Source: Candidatus Uhrbacteria bacterium RIFOXYB12_FULL_58_10 (GTDB lineage: Bacteria; Patescibacteriota; Patescibacteriia; UBA9934; GWF2-40-263). Taken from it: a DNA stretch of 7,448 nucleotides. The stretch is taken from NCBI GenBank assembly GCA_943348955.1, contig CALQZE010000012.1:1-7448 (forward strand). The letters are read 5' to 3'. A program made the translations under genes and the position numbers. Below are positions 1 through 5,862 of this stretch, one piece after another. Position 1 is the first letter of the stretch, and every line of letters starts with the position of its first letter. The notes beneath the pieces are model-generated. The model did not search any database, was not told where the DNA came from, and was given only the letters and a program-made list of their open reading frames with translations.

Positions 1-43
1 CGCGCAAACGACATGAGCGATTTTAATTTGAGGCATACACATT

Positions 44-80
44 TGTCATTACGAAGCCATCAAATGACCTTGCAATGACA
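44..80. repeat. Imperfect palindromic element downstream of the DUF2304 gene
   Basis: TGTCATT (44-50) and AATGACA (74-80) are perfect 7-bp inverted arms; ACGAAG (51-56) and CTTGC (69-73) extend the pairing imperfectly. No T-run follows on the minus strand, so it is a poor classical terminator. The GTCATTGC...CTTCGTAATGAC layout resembles dispersed palindromic repeats of the GTCATTGCGAGG type seen in many bacterial genomes. The remaining bases 1-43 show no gene. Confidence 0.4.
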
Positions 81-86
81 GAAGGG

Positions 87-422
87 TTATTTCTTCTCCT
101 CAATAGAATCAATTGCCAATCGACGAACCAGCTTTGTAATTTCTCTTTCCACTTCTTCGATGCGTACAACCATTCGGAACAAAGCGTAAAACAAAACAAG
201 AATGGAAACGTACATGATGACATCTACTCCGCGTCCGACACCAACAAAATGTGCAAGAGTGTTTGTTGTTTGCGGCATCATGACCACAACACCAACGGCA
301 ATCCAAAATAAAATCCACAAAAATAAAAAGGCGATTGTGAGTTTTCCGCGACGAAATTGTCGAAGTGTACGTACGATTGCAAACAAGGAAAAGGCAACAA
401 TGAAAATTTGAATGATGGACAT
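87..422 (-). CDS. DUF2304-family small membrane protein
   Basis: 111 residues with three hydrophobic segments at about 3-18, 28-49 and 66-85, then a charged helical tail (86-111, IEEVEREITKLVRRL) that may form a coiled coil. Length, the segment pattern, the GVGRGVDVIMY motif (61-71) before the third segment and the tail match the DUF2304 family. The biochemical role of this family is not established. It is repeatedly found beside DPM1-like GT2 genes, and here starts 1 nt after the stop of such a gene (TAA-T-ATG), so a membrane partner or anchor for the glycosyltransferase, or a role in handling the lipid-linked sugar, is a reasonable inference. No ribosome-binding site is visible; expression probably depends on coupling to the upstream gene. 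Confidence 0.88.
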   Translation of the reverse strand: MSIIQIFIVAFSLFAIVRTLRQFRRGKLTIAFLFLWILFWIAVGVVVMMPQTTNTLAHFVGVGRGVDVIMYVSILVLFYALFRMVVRIEEVEREITKLVRRLAIDSIEEKK

Positions 423-423
423 A

Positions 424-1089
424 TTACATCGTGATGCGTTTAAGAACGAGTTTCAATAATGTTTTCAATCCGACAAAAAAACTTTGTCCTTTCGATAACG
501 AGTAATCTGTGTAAATGGCTTGAATCGGAACTTCTACGATGGAGAACTTTTTTTCGTGGGCATCCGCGATCAACTCTGACGAAACTTCCATCCCATTTGT
601 TTTGACCTCAATCGTTTCAAACGCCAATTTTGAAAACGCACGAAAACCGGATTGACTGTCTGTCACCCACGCACCGAACAAAAATAACGTCGATAAATTT
701 CCGAGTATGTTTGCAACTTGTCGATACCACGGCATTCCCGTACGCGAAAGCATACGAGAACCGATGACAACATTCGCTCCATTCTCAATCGCAGAAACAA
801 ATTTTGGAATTTCACTTGGATCGTGTTGTCCATCTGCGTCGAGTGTAATAAGAGCATCGGCATTCCGTTTTTTTGCCGCAGCAAAACCGGTTCCGATCGC
901 CGCACCCAAACCGCGATTCACTAAATGCGAAACAACAATCGCACCATTTTCCAAAGCGATTTCTGCCGTACGATCTCGTGATCCATCGTTCACCACAATC
1001 ATTTCTGAAACAAAAGGCCGCGTTCGTTTGAGAACGTCGGCGATGGTTTGTTCTTCATTATAAGCAGGAATAACAGCAACAATCTTCAT
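424..1089 (-). CDS. Family 2 glycosyltransferase, DPM1/dolichyl-phosphate-mannose-synthase-like
   Basis: 221 residues, single GT-A domain. Motifs in order: IPAYNEE (7-13), VNDGSRDRT (33-41, nucleotide-binding D35), LDADGQH (83-89, the DxD metal site D84/D86), IGSRM (109-113), DSQSGFRAF (144-152) and YTDYSLSKGQS (193-203), all typical of the DPM1/DPG-synthase-like GT2 group. This group usually moves a sugar from a nucleotide to a polyprenyl phosphate on the inner face of the membrane. There is no true transmembrane helix, only a hydrophobic, basic C-terminal stretch (204-219) that may touch the membrane. It overlaps the epimerase gene by ATGA and is followed 1 nt later by a DUF2304 membrane protein, a pairing often seen for this GT2 group. 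Donor sugar and lipid acceptor cannot be read from the sequence. No Shine-Dalgarno precedes the start; translational coupling is likely. Confidence 0.94.
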   Translation of the reverse strand: MKIVAVIPAYNEEQTIADVLKRTRPFVSEMIVVNDGSRDRTAEIALENGAIVVSHLVNRGLGAAIGTGFAAAKKRNADALITLDADGQHDPSEIPKFVSAIENGANVVIGSRMLSRTGMPWYRQVANILGNLSTLFLFGAWVTDSQSGFRAFSKLAFETIEVKTNGMEVSSELIADAHEKKFSIVEVPIQAIYTDYSLSKGQSFFVGLKTLLKLVLKRITM

Positions 1090-2102
1090 AGGGATGTCAG
1101 GAGAATTTTATTGGCTTTGAGATATTCAACGGTACGACGCAAACCATCTTCTAAGCGCACAAGTGGAAACCATCCGAGTTCTTTTGCACGGTTAATGTTT
1201 GGAAGGGCAAGTTCGGAAAGAAAGGCGAAATTCTCACCTTCAACCATTTGAGACGTAGAGTTTGTCATTTCGATGATTCTTTTTGCCACATCTTCTAGGG
1301 ACAAGTCAACATCGCTTCCCAAGTTAACCGGACCTGGGTATTCTTTTGCTTTCATAATGCGAGTCAGTCCATCTACAACATCCGCAACATAACAAAGAGA
1401 GGAACGAAACTCTTTTCCTCCATTCAATACCAACGGTTTTTCATCAAGAGCACTTAAAATAAAATCAGGAACAAGTTGGCCGTCGGAGAGTGGCATGCGT
1501 GGACCGTATGTGCGAAAAATGCGTGCAATACGAATATCAATCCCGTGCACTTGTCGATACGTTTCAAACATCGTCTCCGCAAAACGTTTTCCTTCATCAT
1601 AACAACCGCGAGGAGAAAGATGATCCATAGTCCCCTGTTCCGTTTCCACAACAGCTTTTTCATGACTTTGACGTGCGCCGTAAACGACAGAACTCGACGT
1701 AAGCAGAATCTTCGCGCGAAACTTTTTTGCGAGTTCCAACACATAATAATTTCCGATCGAATTTGACAACAACGTTTGAATTTTAAACTGATCAAATTTT
1801 TTGATCGAGGTTGGACATGCAAGATGATAAATTTCTTGAATTCCTTGAAATGGCAATTTGAAATCGGCAAGCTCAGGTAAGCGCTCAAGATCAAACGGCT
1901 CATTTACATCCAAACGGATGAACCGAAAGTTTTGATTTTGCAAAAGCGTCTCGATGTTTTGCACAAGACTTGTTGCAAAATTATCAACGCAAATGACGTG
2001 ATGTCCATCTCTCAGTAATGATTCGCACAGGAAAGAACCGATAAATCCGGCTCCGCCCGTCACGAGAATATTCTTTTTTTCAAAAGTAAGAGCTTGTGGC
2101 AT
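1086..2102 (-). CDS. NAD-dependent nucleotide-sugar epimerase/dehydratase, extended SDR, UDP-glucuronate decarboxylase-like
   Basis: 338 residues, the usual length for an extended SDR. The Rossmann motif TGGAGFIG is at 15-22 and D40 (CVDNF) should bind the NAD ribose. HLACP (93-97), GCYDEGKR (166-173, catalytic Y168 and K172), YGPRM (199-203) and R233 (EFRSS) are closest to the UDP-glucuronate decarboxylase (UXS) group. Two positions differ from that group: the TSE triplet is S137-S138-V139, losing the acidic residue, and the usual Asn of RIFNTYGPRM is R197. The reaction (decarboxylase, 4-epimerase or dehydratase) is therefore uncertain; a UDP- or dTDP-sugar substrate is inferred. It acts in the cytoplasm and should feed the glycosyltransferase encoded next, with which it overlaps by 4 nt (ATGA). 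A good extended -10 lies just upstream; there is no Shine-Dalgarno site before the ATG. Confidence 0.93.
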   Translation of the reverse strand: MPQALTFEKKNILVTGGAGFIGSFLCESLLRDGHHVICVDNFATSLVQNIETLLQNQNFRFIRLDVNEPFDLERLPELADFKLPFQGIQEIYHLACPTSIKKFDQFKIQTLLSNSIGNYYVLELAKKFRAKILLTSSSVVYGARQSHEKAVVETEQGTMDHLSPRGCYDEGKRFAETMFETYRQVHGIDIRIARIFRTYGPRMPLSDGQLVPDFILSALDEKPLVLNGGKEFRSSLCYVADVVDGLTRIMKAKEYPGPVNLGSDVDLSLEDVAKRIIEMTNSTSQMVEGENFAFLSELALPNINRAKELGWFPLVRLEDGLRRTVEYLKANKILLTSL

Positions 2103-2110
2103 ATGCGTGT

Positions 2111-2140
2111 AGTATAGCAGGGGTAAGGGATTAGAGGTAA
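2111..2140 (-). promoter_or_regulatory. Probable extended -10 promoter of the epimerase-GT2-DUF2304 operon (leaderless)
   Basis: TGCTATACT on the minus strand (hexamer 2111-2116, TG at 2118-2119) is a strong extended -10. A weak TTACCT (2135-2140) lies 18 bp upstream as a possible -35. The transcript should start near 2104-2105, 2-3 nt before the ATG at 2102; no Shine-Dalgarno fits in between. Confidence 0.6.
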
Positions 2141-2146
2141 GAGATG
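2119..2146. repeat. Imperfect 14-bp tandem repeat upstream of the epimerase operon
   Basis: Two adjacent 14-bp units on the plus strand, AGGGGTAAGGGATT (2119-2132) and AGAGGTAAGAGATG (2133-2146), agree at 11 of 14 positions. All-purine/T composition gives a strand bias. It covers the spacer and possible -35 of the operon promoter. It may be a short dispersed intergenic repeat or a chance duplication. Confidence 0.45.
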
Positions 2147-2150
2147 CGGA

Positions 2151-3734
2151 CTAAAAATTTTGACCCAGTCCTGTCACTGAAGCAATTGTCGTAACAACAT
2201 TGAAGTCGTTTGATGATTGAATACTGGCACCGAAAGAATAATTTCCCCAGAAAACATCTGGAATATCATCGACTTGTTTATTCCAATTAGACCCATACAA
2301 TACCGTTGCAATTTCTTCCGAGACAAGTGGACGCAAAACTCCTTTTGCTTCGACTGCATAAACAGTCGGTACTGTTTGAAACTTTACGAGTTTTGTTCCA
2401 GGATGATACGTCACATTTTTTCCAAGCGGAAGCGACGAAAGAAAACTTGCCGATACCACTTTTACACTCGAAAAATCTTGATACCACGTAAAATAAATAC
2501 GGTCATTTGGAAAAGCATGTCGTTTTTCATCTGAGGCATAGAAATAAACAGCTCGACAAGGATCATTCACATCCGCATTTTTTTCACATGCCAATTTCAC
2601 CAAAGAACCAGGCATGGCTTCAGCCGGATACAATTGATCCGCGAGAACAAGCGCGTTTGCAATATTTAATCGACCAGAGCCCATCTTTCCTTGAGCAGGT
2701 CCGAATTCATGAATAGGATCCGTGGATAAACGTAAAACGTTTTTTAATTGTTCCGGATTGAGGGTTGGATGTCGTGAAACAAGCAAAGCGGCTGCACCTG
2801 AGACCATTGGAGTTGCCATGGATGTTCCCGCCCAATCTTTTTGATAATATCCTTGCACAAACGGTGCCCATGCATCGTTTTGATAAATCACGCTCAAAAT
2901 ATTTTGACCCGGTGCCGCAAGATCTGTACACGTTGCTCCATAATTTGAAAAAAGAGATTTCGCATCTTGCTCATCTGTTGCCGCAACCCCGATCACACCA
3001 TTTTTCACATTGAGATGCTCATCGCAAGCCGGATAAATGGGTTTTTCATCAACGTTGATTCCTCCGCCTTCCGTATTTCCGACAGCTGCAACGATGAGAA
3101 CACCTGCATCATTTGCGACTCTTATCGCATCTTCCAATCTGGGATCGTTATCAAATCCCGTAAAACTTAAATTAATGATCTTTGCACCATTTTTCACCGC
3201 ATATTCAATTCCTTCACGTGCTGTTCCGGAATTTCCAACACCCAGATTGTCTAAAATACGAATGTCCATCAACTTCACATTCCAGCTAATCCCTGCGATC
3301 CCCTGTTCATTATTTGTCACAGCACCAATGATTCCAGCAATCACCGTTCCATGAGAAATAGCTCCTTCGTCATACGGTTGATTCACGTCTGGTTCAGGTG
3401 AACCATCATGATTGATAAAATCAAAACCATTCACATCATCTACATATCCGTTTCCATCATTATCAATTCCATCACCCGAAATTTCATTTTTATTGATCCA
3501 CATATGCTCCATAAGATCTGGATGTGTCAAATCAAAACCTGTATCAAGTACAGCGACAACCACATCCTTCGAACCAATCGTCATATCCCATGCACGAGGT
3601 GCCTGAATCTTTTGGAGATACCATTGATCTGAAAAAAATGTATCATTTGGTGTCAAAGCAAATACAGGAGACGCAAAAAAGAACATCGAGAAGATCGAGA
3701 ACGCGGAAAGAAAAGAACGTATTTTTTTTTTCAT
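2151..3734 (-). CDS. Secreted S8 (thermitase-like) serine protease with C-terminal KRHAF/YRPG module
   Basis: 527 residues from the ATG at 3734. The signal peptide covers 1-26 (MKKKIRSFL..., cleavage VFA-L). The mature N-terminus (LTPNDTFFSDQWYLQKIQAP) closely follows the start of mature thermitase, so no propeptide lies between signal and catalytic domain. The triad is D64 (LDTG), H128 (SHGT) and S305 (GTSMATP); oxyanion Asn N220 (AAVGN); Ca-loop-like insert at 87-100 (GDGIDNDGNGYVDD); cysteine pair C237/C269. The catalytic domain ends at about 370. Residues 377-527 form the module shared with the Ycf48-like protein, with C383 and C393 and motifs KRHAF, LGKNVTY, VKFQT, PTVY, WNKQ and DVF. 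An in-frame TTG at 3764 would add ten polar residues before the signal peptide and overlap the upstream stop, so ATG is preferred. The start codon is followed by a run of ten A. No own promoter is visible in the 17-nt gap to the upstream protease; co-transcription is likely. It is probably a tandem paralogue of that protease with a different C-terminal attachment. Confidence 0.94.
   Translation of the reverse strand: MKKKIRSFLSAFSIFSMFFFASPVFALTPNDTFFSDQWYLQKIQAPRAWDMTIGSKDVVVAVLDTGFDLTHPDLMEHMWINKNEISGDGIDNDGNGYVDDVNGFDFINHDGSPEPDVNQPYDEGAISHGTVIAGIIGAVTNNEQGIAGISWNVKLMDIRILDNLGVGNSGTAREGIEYAVKNGAKIINLSFTGFDNDPRLEDAIRVANDAGVLIVAAVGNTEGGGINVDEKPIYPACDEHLNVKNGVIGVAATDEQDAKSLFSNYGATCTDLAAPGQNILSVIYQNDAWAPFVQGYYQKDWAGTSMATPMVSGAAALLVSRHPTLNPEQLKNVLRLSTDPIHEFGPAQGKMGSGRLNIANALVLADQLYPAEAMPGSLVKLACEKNADVNDPCRAVYFYASDEKRHAFPNDRIYFTWYQDFSSVKVVSASFLSSLPLGKNVTYHPGTKLVKFQTVPTVYAVEAKGVLRPLVSEEIATVLYGSNWNKQVDDIPDVFWGNYSFGASIQSSNDFNVVTTIASVTGLGQNF
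2154..2606 (-). other. Region coding the shared C-terminal module, copy in the S8 protease
   Basis: Codes residues 377-527 of the protease at 2151-3734. About 93 of 150 residues match the copy at 5866-6315 by eye. Two DNA stretches are identical between copies: 17 nt at 2557-2573 and 16 nt at 2413-2428. The rest has diverged, pointing to an old duplication rather than a recent one. Confidence 0.85.
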
Positions 3735-3751
3735 ATCTTCAACTTTTTCTT

Positions 3752-5803
3752 CTATGGATTCCAAATTGCAATGGATAATCCGGCACGGCTTTTTTCCTCA
3801 AACGGAAAAAATCCGCCGGCAGGATCTGTAAACTCGTTAAAAATTCTCACGTGCGGACCACCTTTTGAAATCGGTACGGTGTAAATTTCATCCGTTGTAT
3901 TGCGATCCATATTTCCACTTGCAAGATCTACTCCGCCAAGATAGGAAGCAGAATAGACAAGTGTTGTGTAAAGTGATTCACCCAAGTTGCTGTAAACACC
4001 AAGCCATGGAGCAGATCCTTTTTCTGCACCTATGACGATTGCATCGTTTTTTTGTCCACGAACATGCATGGTTGTGACACGTAATCCCGTCTTAATGAAT
4101 GACAAAGCTTTGAATTCACGAATATAACGACCATTTGCATCAAAAATACGTACTCGATGTGTTTTATCATTACCACCGAGAGTCGCAACAATTTCAGATT
4201 CCGAATCATGATCCATGTTTCCAACCGCCACATGAACAGGTAAGGCAACGCGTCCAAACGGATAAAAAGCTCCTTGCATTTCTCCTCGTTGATTAAAAAT
4301 GCGAACCTGTCCGTTTCCATCCGTTTCTTGTGTCACTAAAATTTCATCTATTCCATCATGATTTGTGTCACCCGTTGTCACAAAAATACCGTGACGATCA
4401 GACGGATCAAGAGCAAAAAATTGTTTCAATAATTTTCCATAGATATCAAATACGCGCACCTGAGGTCCGCCGCCCGTACCCGCTCCCGTCACAATTTCTT
4501 CCACTCCATCCCCATTCACATCCCCCATCGCAAGGTGAACGCCACCGCGGAAATTTTTATCATAGGCCAAAAAAGATCCGAGCTCTTTTCCTTGTTGATT
4601 CAATCGTTTGACAAGCGGGGGTGTTCCCGGCCCTTGTGCAACAACAAGAGATGCGGACGTTTGATGTGACGTATCACGTTGTTCTGCTCCACCAACGGCA
4701 AATACAGCAGCAACCTCAAGCGCACGATTCACGTTTAAAATTCCAGCTCCGAGGCGTTGTCTTGCCGCTGATGTTATTTCTTTCGTGGAATCCGCAGACA
4801 ACATGAGTGATAATCGGATTTGATTTGGAGTGAGTGTTGGATACGCGCTGCGTAGACGAGCAACAGCCGCTGTTACAAGCGGAGCGGCCATAGATGTTCC
4901 TTCAAATGGACTTCCATAGGCGGTCGAATACAGTAATTTCGAAACATCGTGATAAACAAGTCCAAAAATGTTTACCCCAGGAGCACTGATATCAACACAG
5001 TTAGTTCCGTCATTTGAAAAATCGGCTTTCTTTCCTTCCTGATTTGTTGCAGCAACTCCAATAACCGTATTTTTTCCAATACGCGTATCAAAACAAGCGG
5101 GATAGGTTGGTGTTTTATCTGTATCAAGTCCGTCATTTCCAATAGCAGCAACAACAACGACTCCTTGATCCGATGCCCATTCAATCATCTTTTGCAAAAG
5201 AACATCCGTTTTTGTTGAAGTCAAACTTAAATTGATTACGTCTGCTCCATTCTTTACAGCATACTCGATCGCATTGCGTTCATCTTCTGAATTTCCTTTC
5301 CCGTGTGAATCAAGAATCCTGAGCGGCATGATTTTTGTTTTCGGTGCGATGCCGGCAACACCTCGACCGTTATTTGCTTCCGCAGCGATCATTCCTGCAA
5401 GCAATGTTCCGTGTGAGACAATCGTATCATCTGCTTGGGGATCAGAAATATCCGGCAACGGATCTGGATCATCATCGACAAAATCCCAACCATGAACATC
5501 ATCCTCATATCCGTTATGATCATTGTCTTTATGATCACCGGAAACCTCCGCTGTGTTTTTCCAATACTGATTCAGAAGATCCTCGTGATTCAGATCAAAT
5601 CCCGCATCTAAAATGGCAACGATTGTTTCTTTCCCTTCTTGCGGTGCAGATGGGGCATGAATCGCGTTCCAATACCAAAGTTCATACATGAACGGATCCT
5701 TGTACGGAAACGATGCTGCAAAAAGATTTGAAGGGCAAAGTAAAGAAAACGCGACGGTAAGCGCGATAATTGGCTGGATTTTTCGAAAAAATAAAACCGC
5801 CAT
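3752..5803 (-). CDS. Secreted S8 (subtilisin-like) serine protease with C-terminal FG-GAP/VCBS-type beta-propeller
   Basis: 683 residues. The signal peptide spans about 1-29 (LFA-A cleavage). The mature chain enters the peptidase S8 domain within about 35 residues, so there is no I9 inhibitor propeptide. The catalytic triad is D66 (LDAG, with Ala where Thr or Ser is commoner), H131 (SHGT) and S304 (GTSMAAP); the oxyanion Asn is N223 (AAIGN). An acidic insert at 90-110 (DNDHNGYEDD) resembles the Ca-binding loop of this subfamily. C237 and C269 match cysteines at the same numbers in the downstream protease. After a linker (about 370-385), residues 386-683 hold five repeats of about 50 residues of the type VRVFD-x-G...GDVNGDGVEEIVTGAG. 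Metal-binding Asp sets are intact in repeats 1 (427-435) and 2 (479-487), weaker in 3 and 5, and lost in 4. The protein ends in half a repeat. Likely role: extracellular or surface-bound proteolysis, with the propeller as the adhesion or substrate-binding part. The next protease starts 17 nt downstream and probably shares its transcript. Confidence 0.93.
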   Translation of the reverse strand: MAVLFFRKIQPIIALTVAFSLLCPSNLFAASFPYKDPFMYELWYWNAIHAPSAPQEGKETIVAILDAGFDLNHEDLLNQYWKNTAEVSGDHKDNDHNGYEDDVHGWDFVDDDPDPLPDISDPQADDTIVSHGTLLAGMIAAEANNGRGVAGIAPKTKIMPLRILDSHGKGNSEDERNAIEYAVKNGADVINLSLTSTKTDVLLQKMIEWASDQGVVVVAAIGNDGLDTDKTPTYPACFDTRIGKNTVIGVAATNQEGKKADFSNDGTNCVDISAPGVNIFGLVYHDVSKLLYSTAYGSPFEGTSMAAPLVTAAVARLRSAYPTLTPNQIRLSLMLSADSTKEITSAARQRLGAGILNVNRALEVAAVFAVGGAEQRDTSHQTSASLVVAQGPGTPPLVKRLNQQGKELGSFLAYDKNFRGGVHLAMGDVNGDGVEEIVTGAGTGGGPQVRVFDIYGKLLKQFFALDPSDRHGIFVTTGDTNHDGIDEILVTQETDGNGQVRIFNQRGEMQGAFYPFGRVALPVHVAVGNMDHDSESEIVATLGGNDKTHRVRIFDANGRYIREFKALSFIKTGLRVTTMHVRGQKNDAIVIGAEKGSAPWLGVYSNLGESLYTTLVYSASYLGGVDLASGNMDRNTTDEIYTVPISKGGPHVRIFNEFTDPAGGFFPFEEKSRAGLSIAIWNP

Positions 5804-5813
5804 AAGCGGAATT

Positions 5814-5822
5814 ATTGTAACA
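5814..5822 (-). promoter_or_regulatory. Probable extended -10 promoter of the propeller-bearing protease (leaderless)
   Basis: TGTTACAAT on the minus strand is an extended -10 (TG-N-TACAAT, hexamer 5814-5819). No good -35 is visible at 16-18 bp. The predicted start at about 5807-5808 leaves 4-5 nt before the ATG at 5803, and no Shine-Dalgarno is present. It would drive both S8 protease genes. Confidence 0.5.
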
Positions 5823-5823
5823 A

Positions 5824-5855
5824 AATTGAATCGTTTGCGATAGACTGCTTCAATT
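5824..5855 (-). other. Inverted repeat between the Ycf48-like gene and the protease gene
   Basis: Arms AATTGAA (5849-5855, minus sense) and TTCAATT (5824-5830) can pair, and an inner ATCG-CAAA-CGAT hairpin (5830-5841) stacks on one side, leaving a 7-nt bulge. On the minus strand it is followed by TTTTGTT. It may be a weak terminator for the Ycf48-like gene or an operator just upstream of the protease -10. The structure is imperfect and the call is tentative. Confidence 0.3.
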
Positions 5856-5862
5856 CCATCCT

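Noticed and set aside
707..1063. Plus-strand open frame of 118 codons inside the glycosyltransferase gene, and the one of the same length at 5335-5691.
   Set aside because: Both are antisense to genes with full family motifs, and their translations show no recognisable domain.
3735..3764. TTG start at 3764 adding ten residues and overlapping the upstream protease stop.
   Set aside because: The added residues (MESIEEKVED) are acidic and would precede a typical signal peptide; the ATG at 3734 is better.
3752..3820. Truncation or frameshift at the end of the first protease, because the last repeat is incomplete.
   Set aside because: The half repeat pairs with a matching half at the start of the propeller, and the stop is followed at once by the next gene; neither adjacent frame continues the repeat.
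5720..5745. Lipoprotein signal in the first protease (Cys23 in SLLCPS).
   Set aside because: No proper lipobox ([LV]-[ASTVI]-[GAS]-C); a signal peptidase I site (LFA-A) follows closely.
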